64,000 nucleotides of DNA from Capronia americana (lineage: Eukaryota > Ascomycota > Eurotiomycetes > Chaetothyriales > Herpotrichiellaceae): the NCBI GenBank assembly GCA_016110215.1, contig JADWQD010000025.1, positions 1 to 64,000 on the forward strand. Reading direction: 5' to 3'. The first letter of the stretch is position 1. Every line of letters starts with the position of its first letter. Of this stretch, positions 1 to 11,362 are shown in pieces. A program made the position numbers and the translations under genes. The notes under the pieces were generated by a model, which saw only the letters and a list, made by a program, of their open reading frames with translations, was not told the DNA's origin and did no database searches.

Positions 1-1740
1 CTCTGTAAATAAGCGGAGAGACGGCGGCACAATGGCATATGCATATATGACTGCAAATAGCGCAAAAGCTCAACAGTATTCCCACGCCGGGCGCATCATG
101 AGCGAAGAGTCCGCCGACGCGTACAACGTCATGAGCGAGGACTGTCTGTTCCTGAACGTTTGGACCAAGTCGTCGGGAAGCTCGAAGAAGCCGGTCTTGT
201 TCTTCGTCTACGGTGGCGGTTCGTTGTCCTAGAGTTCCCCAATGTCGCTCGACGCCATGTCCAACAGCAACTCGACTGACTCCCAGCGTTTGTCTCCTAG
301 GTTTCGAACGCGGCTCGGTGAACAACCCCACCTATAACGGTGTGTATTTCGCCGAGCAGGAAGATGTTATCGTGGTGTCGTTCAAGTGAGCGCCACCCTG
401 ATGAACAGCAGCGCGGTCCTGGAGAAGGCTGTGTTTTTCAAACATCGCTAACCCGTGCTTTTTCTATCTAACAAGCTTCCGCGTCAACATCTTTGGCTTC
501 TCCGGTGCGCCTGGAGCGGCCACCAATTTGGCTTTGCGCGACAGCAGACTCGCGCTCGAATGGGTCCGAGACAACATCGCAGCGTTCGGAGGCGATCCGG
601 CCCGCATCACCATGTTCGGCCAGTCTCAAGGAGCGTGGATCATTTCATGGTATGCGTACGCCTTCGCGCGCGACCCGATCGCCAACGCCTTCATCCAAGA
701 GTCCGGGTCGGCGTTTGCAGACATCAGCTCCACGAAGGAGCAACGGGCCGCAACGTGGAGGAATGCCTCCGCTTCAGTCGGTTGTGGCCAATCGTCCGAC
801 GCTGCGGTTCTTGCATGCATGAGGAATCAGAGCATATCCACCGTCCTTGCAGCCATGCTTTCGATCCCGCCACAGGGTGTAGCCCCGACGTTTGGGCCGT
901 TGGTTGACGAAGAGATGGTCTTCTCCAATTACACGGACCGAACGCTCTCAGGCAACTTTGCTCAAAAGGTGCGTTGCGTCGTCTGCCCCCTGAGAGAAGA
1001 AGTCCCCCCAAATCAACACCACACCCCTTTCTTTCTTGCCCCCCCCCCCCCCCCCCTCCTTCTCTCTCTCCCGCAGTTCATCACTGACTGACACCCACCT
1101 GGCAGCCTTTCCTGATGGGCAGCAATGACAACGAAGCCGGGTTCTACGTCATGAGGTACGCGGGGGACAACCAAATCACCCTGGATGCGACTCAACAAAA
1201 AGCCATCAGCTACGGGGAGTTCTCCTGCCCCGTTGCCGCGGACGCGGCGGCCAAACAAGCCCTCGCATCCAAGTCGGTGCCTGTCTGGCGGTACGAGTAT
1301 TTCGGCGATTGGCCCAACTTGCGTCTGTACCCCGGCAGCAAGGCATACCATACCAGCGAGGTGTCGATGGTATTTGGCACGTCCGCGGACCTCACGGGCG
1401 AGCCGAACACGGCACTGCAAGAAGTCGTTTCTCGATACATGATGCACGCGTGGGCGACTTTCGCCAGAGATCCGCTGAATGGCCTGCGCGAACAGTTGGG
1501 TTGGCCGGCGTATAACCACCCAGGTGAGTAGGGCGCACTCTTTTCTTTGTTGGGAAGGGAAGGGAAGTTCTTTCGTCCTCGCTTTTGGCTTGTCGTCGAT
1601 CAAATAATAATAAGCTTAAGCTGATGACTGATGACTGAATCCTAGGGAATACACTCGTTCGATTGGGTTACGGCAACGAGACAAAGGCGTCGTTTGTGAG
1701 CCCGGCCGAGTATGACGCCCCATGCTCGGCCTTTGTGTGA
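1..1740 (+). CDS. Type-B carboxylesterase/lipase, 5' partial
   Basis: Alpha/beta-hydrolase of the fungal type-B carboxylesterase/lipase family, expected to hydrolyse esters and probably secreted, although the N-terminus is outside the window. Exons join as 1-218, 301-385, 476-968, 1106-1523 and 1646-1740; from the codon starting at 2 this gives 1308 nt, an exact multiple of three. The reading frame is open to the left edge, so the gene starts upstream. Visible landmarks in order are the oxyanion YGGG, the nucleophile elbow GQSQG (G-x-S-x-G kept), the acidic-residue block GSNDNEAG and the catalytic-His region AYHTSEV, so the Ser/Glu/His triad looks intact. The tail (YDAPCSAFV) is the usual end of this family. 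The third intron carries an 18-C run. Confidence in the family is high; substrate is unknown. Confidence 0.9.
1039..1056. repeat. Poly-C tract (18 C) inside an intron
   Basis: An uninterrupted run of 18 C lies in the intron between exons 3 and 4 of the carboxylesterase, just before the pyrimidine-rich acceptor region. It probably acts as an unusually C-rich polypyrimidine tract and should be length-variable between strains. Confidence 0.9.
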
Positions 1741-2603
1741 TCTCCAGACTGGGGACATCTTCGTCGGCGGGGCCCGTTCAGAAGGCAGGGAAAAGGGAAA
1801 GTGGGAAGCCTGGAGGAACATGAACAGGAGTTTCCATCTCTGCCGCGCCGCATGTATCAACATGATTGATTGATTGATTGGAAGCTTGGAGCTCGCGAGC
1901 CCTAGGAGCAGATTGCCACAACCTCGAAAGAGAGGAAGAATGTCACGTCCAGGACTCGCCTTGACGCATTCCCCGAGGAAAATAATTTCTGCGTGCCTCA
2001 TTTTCCTGCTTCTGTTTGCGTCATTCTTTGCCGGCCGTCGATATCGACCGATCCTCGCATGACGGTATGTATTGTCCAATCTGAAATCCTTCGTCCGATT
2101 TCTGTTCGGCTTCGTGAGATCTTGTCTCGCAGTTGTGGCGGAAGACTTCGTGGTGCCTCGCAGGCAGTCGTCCTCTATTCCCCGAGAAAGCGAACTTTCA
2201 AAGTAAAGCGGTCCAACTCACGAAATCTTACACTGCCACGGCGCCTAAATCAGTAATAATCCCTAAACTTCGGATTACCAATTTCTAACACAGAAACTCA
2301 CCGCCGTGGGAGAAGGAACTTTAGTTCACTCTGACCGGAAGAGACAAGACTTTCACACATGATGGTCAGAACTGACCATGTTGGCCCCAAGTCGAGACTA
2401 GATTCAACTATGTAGGTGAGCTAATAAGAGAAAGTCGACGAGAGCATTTGTTCCAATCCCACGATCCTCCCAAGATCCTCCCAAGATCCTCGGAATAATT
2501 TTACGAACCGACAAACGACTTCCTGCGATCACTTGGCTCGCCAGGAAAGGACCAAGCTACATACCCCCTGGAGCCGTAGCCGACGTCGACGGCGGAGGAG
2601 GGG
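1741..2603. other. Intergenic, convergent 3' ends
   Basis: Lies between the converging 3' ends of the carboxylesterase and the MFS transporter. It contains a TGAT tetranucleotide run near 1862-1880 and 2.7 copies of an 11-bp direct repeat (GATCCTCCCAA) at about 2463-2492. No coding signal or RNA gene is seen. Confidence 0.7.
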
Positions 2604-4366
2604 CTACTCATGCTTCACCACTTGAGTAGCAGCGTAGCGCCAATAGCGATCCGCACACACAGTGCGGAGATACTTGCCCTTCCACACCATCAACAAGAAG
2701 GTACAGCCGAATCCGCAAGACAAAATCGACACAGCAATGAAGGTATCCTGCAGTCCTTGTTGAGCGATCCAAGGCGTGATGGCGTAATTGAAGCCGAAAG
2801 ACATGCTGTTCCGGCATAGGATCACCGAGACGATGGACTCGCCGGCGATCTCCTTGAACGAGTCGACGTCGTAGGCAATGGCATAACTACCACCTGCAAC
2901 GTTGCAGTATCCATTGAGGATCGAGCCCAGTAGCAGGACAGCCCAATGTAACTTGTGTGCGGCTCCGATTCCCCAAAGGATCAGTCCGACTGGCATGAGG
3001 ATGCAGTAGACTACGAGACCCCAGAGTCGTTGCTCGGGCTCACGAAGACCGCCTGCACGTCGAGCAAGCTTCAAGGTGTACCAATCAGACACTGGGCCGG
3101 TGAGAGCCCCGGCGATGAGAGTTCCGATCAATGGCGCAACATAGCTCAGGCCGACCATGGCAGGAGAGAAATTGTAAGGCGGGGATGAAAGAATGACCGA
3201 CGTGGTCGCGTTGTAGACGTTATACCTGTGCCCGATGTTAGCGGAGGCGAGGCCATGCTTGGAGCGCTTCAAGAATGAACTTACCACGCCAATGCTGAGC
3301 CGTACATGAAGCCTGCCCATGTGACGTTCGGAAACTGAAAGAAAATGAGGACCGGGCGGTACATCATCCGTAGAAACTGTGAAGCAGATATCCCACTGTA
3401 TGTCCAAAGAGACAGTTTGTCTCGGTATGTCTTGAACTTGTAAGTGGAGGCGGTGACGGGATTAATCGTCGAGGCTGGAGCGGTTGAGTCGGTAACAGGA
3501 CCGCCTTTTTCGGGAAACGTCTCCTCCCTTTCCACTGGCGGCGAAGACACTTCGTCTACCCTTTCTGCTTCAACGGTGGAGCGAGTGAACAGGGTCTCTT
3601 CTTGAAGGAAGAATGCGAGCACCAAGTTGGCCCCGAGCAAGATGGCAGCCCAATGTTGAACCCACTGCCAGCCATAGGCGTCGTTCATGAATCCAGCGAT
3701 GAGCGGAGCAATGAAGTTGCTTCCGCAGAGAATCATCATGTAGATTCCAATGTAACCGCCTCTCTCGTGGGCGAAGAAAATGTCCGGGATACAAATCTCG
3801 GGCAGGACTTCAACGGGGGCACAGACAAATCCGTAGAGACAGCGAGCCGCGGCCCAAGGCCCGTAGGAGTCAATCCAGGCGGTCCATTCCGTGATTGCCA
3901 CACAGCCGACCAAGCTGAGCAGAATAACAGGTCGTCGTCCAAAGGTCAACGCGAGCGGTTGCCAGATCAAATTCGACCAGCCTGCCAAGAGGAATAAGTA
4001 GCCCGTCCCGTTGTTGAGCTGGGCGATGGTAATTCCCGTGTCCTGTGAGATTGGCGTGAGAACCGAGTAGACCGATGTACCCCCTACGCCCGTGGTGAAG
4101 ACATAGAGGAGCACAAGAGAGACATTCAAGAGCTTGCGTGCCTTGGACCACTGGAATCATCGGCGTCAGCATGGTGTCCGAGACGAACCAAATGCGAAGT
4201 TCGGAGGTCAAAGGATACTTACGTTGAGAGGGTCATCTGGATGGTCGGACGGCTTGGGCACCAGAATTCTCTCGTCCGCTTGATCGGTATGAACATGGAG
4301 GAGATGGACCGTTCCGGGTGGCAGAACGGCCTCTCGATGCATAGCAATCCTCTCGCTCTCGGCCAT
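2604..4366 (-). CDS. MFS transporter (12-TM, fungal DHA1-like)
   Basis: Major facilitator transporter of the plasma membrane. Exons on the minus strand are 4366-4223, 4150-3285 and 3225-2604, together 1632 nt (543 aa). The N-terminus ends in DHPDDPLNWSKARKLLN, the hallmark of a large fungal MFS group. The first half carries helices with the loop-2 motif FGRRPVI; a hydrophilic loop of about 60 residues (Glu/Ser/Thr rich) separates the halves; the second half ends in KGKYLRTV. The start is the first ATG preceding this conserved stretch. It is transcribed divergently from the amidase at 5009 and the two share a 640-bp promoter with three AGATAAG sites, so import of a nitrogen-containing substrate used by the amidase is a reasonable inference. 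The family also includes drug and polyamine exporters, so the substrate and direction are not known. Confidence 0.88.
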
Positions 4367-4447
4367 GGTGTCGCAGGTTTCACAGTTCTGGCTGAAACCT
4401 CTGTCTCTATAGAATGCTCCATGACGCTTTATATACCCGGAGGTTGT

Positions 4448-4934
4448 GCTTATCTACATCTTCCCAAGGGGCGAATGCGTTTGGCTCAACGGGCAACGGC
4501 ACGTATGGCTAACTCGGAAGACCATTTGATCGCCTTCCTCTCCGAGAGGGGAATAAACAGCATGGAGAAAGCGCACTCAATACCCCCCACAATTAAAGAA
4601 TGAGTGAGTCCCTTTATCAGAAATGGCGGAGATGCACGGTGACAACGCGCGGCCACGGTGCTGATGCTGTATGCGATGCATGTCCGCGTTTCATACATGC
4701 ATACGTGAATAGGGCCCTTATCTCGTAGATTCGTTGCCTGTTTGAGCAGATGGTGAAGATGGAACTCGACAATATTGAGACTATCCCACCACTAGCAAGG
4801 ATATTCGAATCTGCCGACAGAACCAAGCGTAGAATGCCTTCTACTTTCGGTAAGTAATCTATCCGCCTATCACGGAGCTGCCCATCGCCTTTCGCTCTTA
4901 CCCGTTTCCTAATAAGGGCTTGATATACTTATCT
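4448..4934. promoter_or_regulatory. Three GATA-factor sites in a divergent promoter
   Basis: The shared promoter of the MFS gene (minus) and amidase gene (plus) contains three exact copies of CTTATCT (AGATAAG on the other strand) at 4448-4455, 4717-4723 and 4928-4934. AGATAAG fits the HGATAR consensus of fungal AreA/NIT2 nitrogen regulators. A TATA-like stretch (TTTATATA) lies near 4430, about 65 bp upstream of the MFS start codon. Binding by AreA is inferred from the motif only. Confidence 0.5.
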
Positions 4935-5008
4935 CTTCAATGCTTCAGTCTCCGACAGTTCAAGTTGCCGCATAAGACACGGCTCCCGTAGGATAAGTGC
5001 ATACGACG

Positions 5009-6981
5009 ATGGCAGTGGCGTATGAGGAGACCGGACGCCAGAAGCGGGCGCTGCAAGCCGCCTCGATACCTCCAGAATGGCGCCTCAAAGAGATCCCGCC
5101 CGTCACCGACGTGATGGATGCATTGGATTTCATTCGGAAATCAGATCTGCTCTCACCAAAGGAGCTCGAGATCACCGAAACGACTGACGCGAATGTTCTA
5201 CTCGAGAGCATAGCGAGCCGGAAACTATCGTCGGTGGATGTGGTCACGGCGTTTTCAAAGCGGGCTGCTCTAGCCCACCAACTCACGACATGTTGTACGG
5301 AAATGTTCTTCGACGAGGCACTGCAGAGTGCGAAAGCTCTGGATAAACACCTCCAGGAGACGGGCAAGACCATTGGGCCGCTCCATGGACTTCCAGTATC
5401 GATCAAAGATCAATTCGATGTCAAAGGCGTCGATAGCTCTATAGGTATGAATGAACCTCTGTGGGATCCGTTCTGGTGATAGACTCTATGCTGAACTTTC
5501 ACAACAGGCTGGGTGGGCTTGACTGGAAAACCAGCAACCAAAGACAGCACCCCAACACAAATCATTCGTCAACTCGGGGCAGTACTCTACGTCAAATCAA
5601 ATATCCCTCAGTCAATGATGGTGCGCCTTCCATTTGTCAATCGACCTCGCAAATCAGTAAGAAACTAATGAGAACTAGATGTCCGACTCATATAATCACG
5701 TGTTTGGCCAATGTGTCAACCCATTGAACAGGAACCTCATCTCTGGAGGAAGTTCTGGCGGAGAGGGTGCCTTGGTCAGTGCGAGAGCCAGCATTTTAGG
5801 TCTCGGAAGTGACATCGGCGGATCCATCAGAATTCCAGCTGGTCTTTGTGGGCTATATGGACTCTGTCCGACACTCGGGAGGCAACCCTATCAGCCGAAA
5901 GGGTGAGGATATTGCGATACCGGAACAATGGCGTTTTCTAACACTTACTCCCTAGAACGCGGCAAGACATTGTAAGACCGGTGGCTGGGCCATTAACATC
6001 TAGTCTGTCGACTGTCGAAACGTACATGTCGGCCCTTGCCTCGGCGAAGCCCTGGGACCTAGATCCACATGTGGTTCCTGTTCCCTGGCGGACCGAGTTA
6101 TGCACATCGACCGGGAAATTGAGGATCGGATATGTGATCGATGATGGCGTGGTAAAGGTCCAGCCTCCGGCTGCGCGAGCCGTCAGGGAAGTCGTCGAGC
6201 GGCTACGAGCCGCAGGCCACGAAGGTCAGCGAAAGTCTGATTCGCAGCACCCCGAATCTCGCCTTCTAACAACTTTGCAGTATTTGAATGGGACGCTAGC
6301 TCGCACGGCTACTGCTACCAGCTGTGGGAAAAAGCCATCCTTTCAGACGGCGGCGAAGCCTGTCGCAAGCTCTGCGAAATGAGCGGCGAACCCCTCGTCC
6401 AAGGCATGTTGGTCGGCACCGAGAAGGACCTAATGACTCCCTCTGAACTCCATCAGGTGAGTGTGATCCACTGCGTTGTCACTCTCTCTCATCTCTCTCC
6501 ACCTTCCTTGAACTAAACCGAGCCCGCAGCTCAACTTCGACAAATTCGAATACGAACGAACTTACCTCGAGCGCTGGGCCGACGCCAACCTGGACGCATT
6601 GATCATGCCTGTGACGCCCTGGGTCGGCTACAAGCCCTGGACATGGGTCAAGAGCCATCAATACGTCGGATACACTTCGATCTGGAACTTTGTGAATTAC
6701 GCGGCGCTCACGATTCCCGTGACGACGGTGGATGTGCAAAAGGACCAGCCGGATCAGGAGTGGTTGGCGCATACGCCGAGGAATCCGTCGGATGAATTTA
6801 ATTGGAAACAATGTAAGTTTGTTCTAGACCAGAATGTGGGAATGGATCTAATGTGATTGTGACTGCAGATGATCTTGACCTTGTCAAGGGCATGCCGGTC
6901 GGCGTCCAGGTTGTAGGGGGCAAGTTCGGAGACGAGAAAACCATTGCAGTAGCCAAGGTCATCAAGGAGTTGTTGAAATGA
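5009..6981 (+). CDS. Amidase (acetamidase/AmdS-type amidase signature family)
   Basis: Hydrolyses a carboxamide to acid and ammonia; in related fungal genes this serves use of amides as nitrogen or carbon source. Seven exons: 5009-5444, 5508-5620, 5679-5902, 5956-6224, 6281-6456, 6530-6812, 6869-6981; total 1614 nt (537 aa), normal for the family. The Ser-cisSer-Lys triad is complete: Lys133 in SIKDQF, Ser208 in GGSSGGEGAL and nucleophile Ser232 in DIGGSIRIP. The conserved C-terminal PVGVQVVGGKFGDE is also present. The ATG at 5009 is chosen because the upstream in-frame codon at 4997 is GTG. It lies head-to-head with an MFS gene and is followed by a Zn2Cys6 regulator on the same strand, suggesting a small inducible utilisation cluster. 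The exact amide is unknown. Confidence 0.92.
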
Positions 6982-7344
6982 GCTTGCAGGCGGTCGTCTA
7001 GACCATTCACGTCCATCTCGTAGCAGATTCCATCATCTGAAAGGCGAATTGGACCACGATCACTGCCATTCAGTTGTAGACCATCTTGCTCATAATCAAG
7101 TACATCTTGCATCGGTGCATAGAGTCGGTATTTTATAATTCTCGACATCCAGGAGCCATCCAAGGGCCACGCTACATTGAGATCCCCTGGACATACTGTC
7201 AAGCGACTGTCCATTAGGTGTGTGATGCCCCATTGGCCCGACTTTATCTCTTGATCCACCTCTTCGGCATCTCCCCAAGGCGCCTTATTTAAACCGCCCG
7301 GGACCTCTCCGTATTTCTGTCTGGTATAGGACAGTCATCAAACG
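6982..7344. other. Intergenic, promoter of Zn2Cys6 gene
   Basis: Holds the amidase 3' end and the promoter of the regulator. A TATA-like CTTATTTAAA lies near 7281-7291, about 55-65 bp before the start codon. Nothing coding is seen. Confidence 0.5.
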
Positions 7345-8670
7345 ATGGTCTCCAAGACCTTTCGTCCCAAAGGCAAACCACGTGGGGTTCGACATGATCG
7401 AGACTGTCTGACTTGCAAAAGCCGACAGGTAAAGTGCGACCTCAACAGGCCAGGCTGCGAGATATGTCGAAAAGCCGGTCTGAAATGTGAAGGCTATCGC
7501 GTGACTGTCAGGTGGGCTGGAGATGGAAATCAACCGACGGGAGCGCCTCGACCTAGCAGAGAAATCAGCACAGTGCCCTTCGTCGACACAATATCGCCCC
7601 GTTCTCCGGCGGAAGACGTTGACGATTATTCGATCAACTGGACCACCGATATCTCGAATTACCTCGAATACTTTGCCGCGAAACTCAGTCTGGGACGTAG
7701 CGAACCTGAAATCTCTCAGACACCTCTTCCGTCGCCAAACACAGACGATCTGTCCGATATCTGGGAGTTTGCCTGGAAACGCACGTATCCCGACGCCGAT
7801 GTCCACGGCAACCCTCAATTTCTCCACCTCGCCGCCCTGAGTGCACTCAGCCGGATGGTCCAAGCAGGGCACATCTATGCCATCTTTGGCATCACCACTT
7901 TTGCTTTTCTCGATGTTCGCGAGGGCCCGTTTGGGGATTGGGGCCGCCATCTGCGCGGCGCTCGGGCCTTGCTCGACACCCATTGTTGCAATCTCACCCA
8001 GTTCATCCGAGTGTGTGACTCGACCCCGGGCTTGCGGCAGGCCGTGTCTCTACTGAATTGGTACGACGTCATGGGATCGGTTGTCCATCAGGACCAACAA
8101 TTGATCTTTGACGCGTTCCACCGCGAGTACATGGACGACTCCTTGTTTGAACACACGGGGTGCGAGAGGGAGACGTTCCAACTCTACATGGACGTGGTGC
8201 GTCGACGGGAATCGACGGCTGTGGCCTTTGACATGGAAAAATCATGTCATCTCAACCTGCTCCAGCTGCTCAACCTCCATCCCCATCCCCATCCCCGGCA
8301 CGACGACCAGCATTCCACCCAACAACAGTCCCTCCTGCTCAAGGACGTGTGGCGCTTAGGCGCTGTTCTGTGCTCCGTGGTCCAGTCGCCCTCTTCTTCG
8401 GAATGTCTGCGCATCGTCACCATGGTGCTTGACAGAGTTTCCACCATTGTCTCGGCCATCCGTCAGGACAATGAAGCCTACATCCACCTGGCCTTGACCG
8501 TGTACCTCATGGGAGTCTATGGCACAACGAACCACCACCAAGCCGAGGTTAAGCGGTACTGGAGTTTTTTCAACTCGAGAAAGGTCCCTGGATATCCCCA
8601 CGCCCAGGAATTGTGCGATCGCGAGAGGAAGAGGGAGAAGGGGAGGAGGGAGAAGCAGGCCGCGCAATAA
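7345..8670 (+). CDS. Zn2Cys6 fungal transcription factor
   Basis: Single-exon 441-aa nuclear regulator. The N-terminal Zn2Cys6 binuclear cluster spans roughly residues 21-49 with spacing C-x2-C-x6-C-x6-C-x2-C-x6-C (CLTCKSRQVKC, then CEICRKAGLKC), preceded by basic residues that probably act as nuclear-localisation signal. The rest resembles the fungal-specific transcription factor domain (helical, around residues 140-400) and includes a His-rich low-complexity stretch (HPHPHPRHDDQH). The last 20 residues are very rich in Arg, Lys and Glu. It lies 364 bp downstream of the amidase on the same strand and is the natural candidate pathway-specific regulator of the amidase/transporter pair; that link is inference from position. 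Confidence 0.92.
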   Translation: MVSKTFRPKGKPRGVRHDRDCLTCKSRQVKCDLNRPGCEICRKAGLKCEGYRVTVRWAGDGNQPTGAPRPSREISTVPFVDTISPRSPAEDVDDYSINWTTDISNYLEYFAAKLSLGRSEPEISQTPLPSPNTDDLSDIWEFAWKRTYPDADVHGNPQFLHLAALSALSRMVQAGHIYAIFGITTFAFLDVREGPFGDWGRHLRGARALLDTHCCNLTQFIRVCDSTPGLRQAVSLLNWYDVMGSVVHQDQQLIFDAFHREYMDDSLFEHTGCERETFQLYMDVVRRRESTAVAFDMEKSCHLNLLQLLNLHPHPHPRHDDQHSTQQQSLLLKDVWRLGAVLCSVVQSPSSSECLRIVTMVLDRVSTIVSAIRQDNEAYIHLALTVYLMGVYGTTNHHQAEVKRYWSFFNSRKVPGYPHAQELCDRERKREKGRREKQAAQ

Positions 8671-9919
8671 ATAACGGTTTATGGGACGACCCCGAGCCTC
8701 GAACCAGCGATTTGCTGAAAGATGATCGACCGGATGGGTATAGCACTGATTGGGGAAAAGTTGGCCCATTCTCATTGCCCACTCGCATCGATCCTCCGCT
8801 CCTGAAAAGTCCCCCGAAGTTCTCTGGCGCTAAAGTCGCCTATGTACAACGAACGCCCAGCATCTCTACCGCTGGAAATCCACCAGTTTTAGATGCTCTG
8901 ATCATGTCTGTTCCAGCCATGGGTCGGCTAAGGTAACGGCTTGAGTTAAAGTTAGGATCTTGGATCAGTGCTCTTGAGGAATTTGAATTTTGTTGGCTGT
9001 GCAGCCGTGAGTGAGTATCCGCAACCGCCGTGACGCCCAAGGACGAAGGGGAAGGGGGCCGCAAAATGGAAAACCCAAAGGCCAGAAACCGCGACTTGAG
9101 AGAGCGATGAGATTCAAAACCGGCGCGATGTAAGTTTGACCCCACGCATCCACCAAAGATTTCATGGGCTGATTTTGCGGAATAGATGATCCCGGATTTG
9201 GTTGAAGGGCTTCCTGTGGGCCGCGTATGTGTGCAGCTGGCTGGCTGGCTGGCTGGAGCGAAGACATGGCGGAGATCAGGCAGTCGTCGTGGCACGAAGG
9301 TGAATGAAAGAAACTCTTGAATGTCTACTCACCCGTAGTGAGGAGGGGGGGGGGCGGTATATCTCTTCTACTTCTTGGATGTTAGCGTGGACTTTTCGTC
9401 AGTACTGTGTGCGTAATACCTGCTACGCTACGCTCCGCAAGATGAAGAGATATGATATGCCGTAACACGTGGCTTTTTATGGAGGCTTCACAATATGGCC
9501 CTTTTTGATGAACGGTTGGCGACGGTCGGACACAAAACACCATGTACATGGCTTTGGACTTCATGAACACCCCGGTGCTCGCCAAACCAAGCCGTTCTCA
9601 GGATGACGCAGCCACGTCTCAACATTGGCTTGATTACGAGTACATCTTTTATCACCGCGGTCAAGGCAGGTGCTCAAACCTGGCAGGAAATGGTCTTTGT
9701 AAAAGTCAAGATTCGGCGCTGAGTATTCTGGTATTTGATGCTTTGCAGCATAAAGCCTCCTAAGAGTCAATCTCATCGCTCTCAAGGAGCCAATATCGTT
9801 CCGGATATCCATAGTAACCCGGCCCAGTCTCCTTGAACCAATGCGCCCGGCAACGCCCTACAGAATTGTACATGTCGCTTGCAGATAAGTATTTTCGTAA
9901 TGATCATAAACCTCCTCCC
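8671..9919. other. Intergenic spacer with simple repeats
   Basis: A 1.25-kb spacer between convergent genes. It holds a GGCT tetranucleotide run at about 9235-9256 and a poly-G run near 9345-9354. Short open frames here have no recognisable domains. Confidence 0.6.
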
Positions 9920-11362
9920 TCAGGCTGCACCGGCTGTGGGTGTATTCTGAATCACCTTTGTTGGTTGCCAGCCGGCACGGATGATTCGCTCTCCGGATGA
10001 ATCCCGGCTGACCTCGCCCTTGGCCTCCAGTTGAGATCTTCTCCAAATATCAACTTCACCTCCTCCGCGGATAACACCAACTCTCATGGTGGAGAGCAGA
10101 TTGTGGGCGGCGTTGCTGTGCATGTAGACACCACCGTTGAACATGGCGGTGGCATCCTTGCCAATACCAGAGCCGATCATGGCCTTGCCACCGGGATGAT
10201 CCTTGATGAAGTCGGTCACATCATGGACGATACCAGCAACGGCGATGAGACCACGTCCATTCTTGCATTGGTCGACATAGTCGTCCCATTCCATGACAGG
10301 AAGCTGCTCGAGAGGAACACCCCAGTCGAGTTTAGAACGCTTCTGGTCAAGCTTCTTCTGCTGTTGTTGCAGGCGACCCTTTTCGATCTCATTGCTGCGG
10401 AATTGCTTGAGGTCGTACGCCAGACCGAGTTGCTTGCATGTCCAGATGAACCACTTGGTGGGATCGTATTGATGCCATTGGATGGCGTTCCGGTAATCGG
10501 AGGGGAACTCGTGGTGGAAGTTGTGGTATCCCTCACCAAGAGTGACGAGGGCGGTGATGACATGGTCACGAGGTGAGTTGCGATCGTCGAATGGCTGATC
10601 TCCGAGCCAGTGGGCGAGAGAGTTGACGCAGAAGGTGGCTTGTTGAACGAAGAAGATTCGGAGGATACCGGCGTAGATAAAGCCACCGAGCCAGTCACCC
10701 CAGCACAGGCCGGCAACGAGTGTCGGGAAGACAAGGCCCATGAACAGGACAACCTTGAGGTAGTTCTTGTGTTGCCAAACGACGACCGGGTCTTCGTTGA
10801 GATCCGAGATATCGGTCCGCCCAATTCTCTTGGGGTTTTGCTTCATGACCATCCAGCCAATGTGGGAATAGAGCAGACCCTTGCGGACAGAGTACGGGTC
10901 CTTGTCGGTATCGGTGTATCTGTGGTGAGCTCGGTGGTCTCGTGCCCACCATCTGATTGAACCTTCAACAGCACCACCGCCGACGGCAGCGAGGAATACC
11001 CGCAGGGGCAGGGTGGCGGAGAACGAGGTGTGTGCCCATAACCTGTGGTACCCAGCTGTGATTCCCAAACCAGTGGCGAAGTAATAGGCGACCGCGAAGA
11101 TGGCCGTCTTGTATTGCAGAGGCGTCCACCAGGCCGCGATGCAGCCGTACACAGGAATGCCGACGATGAGGGTGACGTTGAGCCAGTTCACGTGTTTGTA
11201 CCAGTTGGACTTGGTCATCGGTGTCTCTGTGATGTGTGGCTTCTTAGGGTCATACTTCGTATTTCTGTTCGGTTCGGAGGGCTTCGCCATTGCAGGAGGT
11301 TGTGGCGACTGGAATTCGGGCTTGACAGCCAGGTCACCCGCAGTGGGTTGTGAGGAAGGCAT
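9920..11362 (-). CDS. ole1: Stearoyl-CoA (delta-9) acyl desaturase with cytochrome b5 domain
   Basis: Introduces the delta-9 double bond into palmitoyl- and stearoyl-CoA in the ER membrane, an essential step of unsaturated fatty-acid synthesis. Intronless, 480 aa, about the usual length of fungal Ole1. The three histidine boxes of the di-iron site are complete: HRLWAH, HRAHH and HNFHH, embedded between four hydrophobic segments (around residues 68-120 and 210-255). The C-terminal third is a fused cytochrome b5 domain with the heme-ligand motif HPGG and second ligand in the region MHSNAAH. The start is the ATG at 11362; an in-frame TTG eight codons further upstream is not a plausible initiator. 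No neighbouring gene is obviously linked to lipid metabolism, and nothing looks damaged. Confidence 0.96.
   Translation of the reverse strand: MPSSQPTAGDLAVKPEFQSPQPPAMAKPSEPNRNTKYDPKKPHITETPMTKSNWYKHVNWLNVTLIVGIPVYGCIAAWWTPLQYKTAIFAVAYYFATGLGITAGYHRLWAHTSFSATLPLRVFLAAVGGGAVEGSIRWWARDHRAHHRYTDTDKDPYSVRKGLLYSHIGWMVMKQNPKRIGRTDISDLNEDPVVVWQHKNYLKVVLFMGLVFPTLVAGLCWGDWLGGFIYAGILRIFFVQQATFCVNSLAHWLGDQPFDDRNSPRDHVITALVTLGEGYHNFHHEFPSDYRNAIQWHQYDPTKWFIWTCKQLGLAYDLKQFRSNEIEKGRLQQQQKKLDQKRSKLDWGVPLEQLPVMEWDDYVDQCKNGRGLIAVAGIVHDVTDFIKDHPGGKAMIGSGIGKDATAMFNGGVYMHSNAAHNLLSTMRVGVIRGGGEVDIWRRSQLEAKGEVSRDSSGERIIRAGWQPTKVIQNTPTAGAA

Noticed and set aside
8676..8760. GGTTCGA-like word on the minus strand suggesting a tRNA T-arm.
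   Set aside because: The flanking bases do not form a T-stem, no anticodon stem-loop fits and the acceptor ends do not pair.
10031..10576. Long plus-strand frame opposite the desaturase.
   Set aside because: It is an antisense shadow of a strongly conserved coding region.
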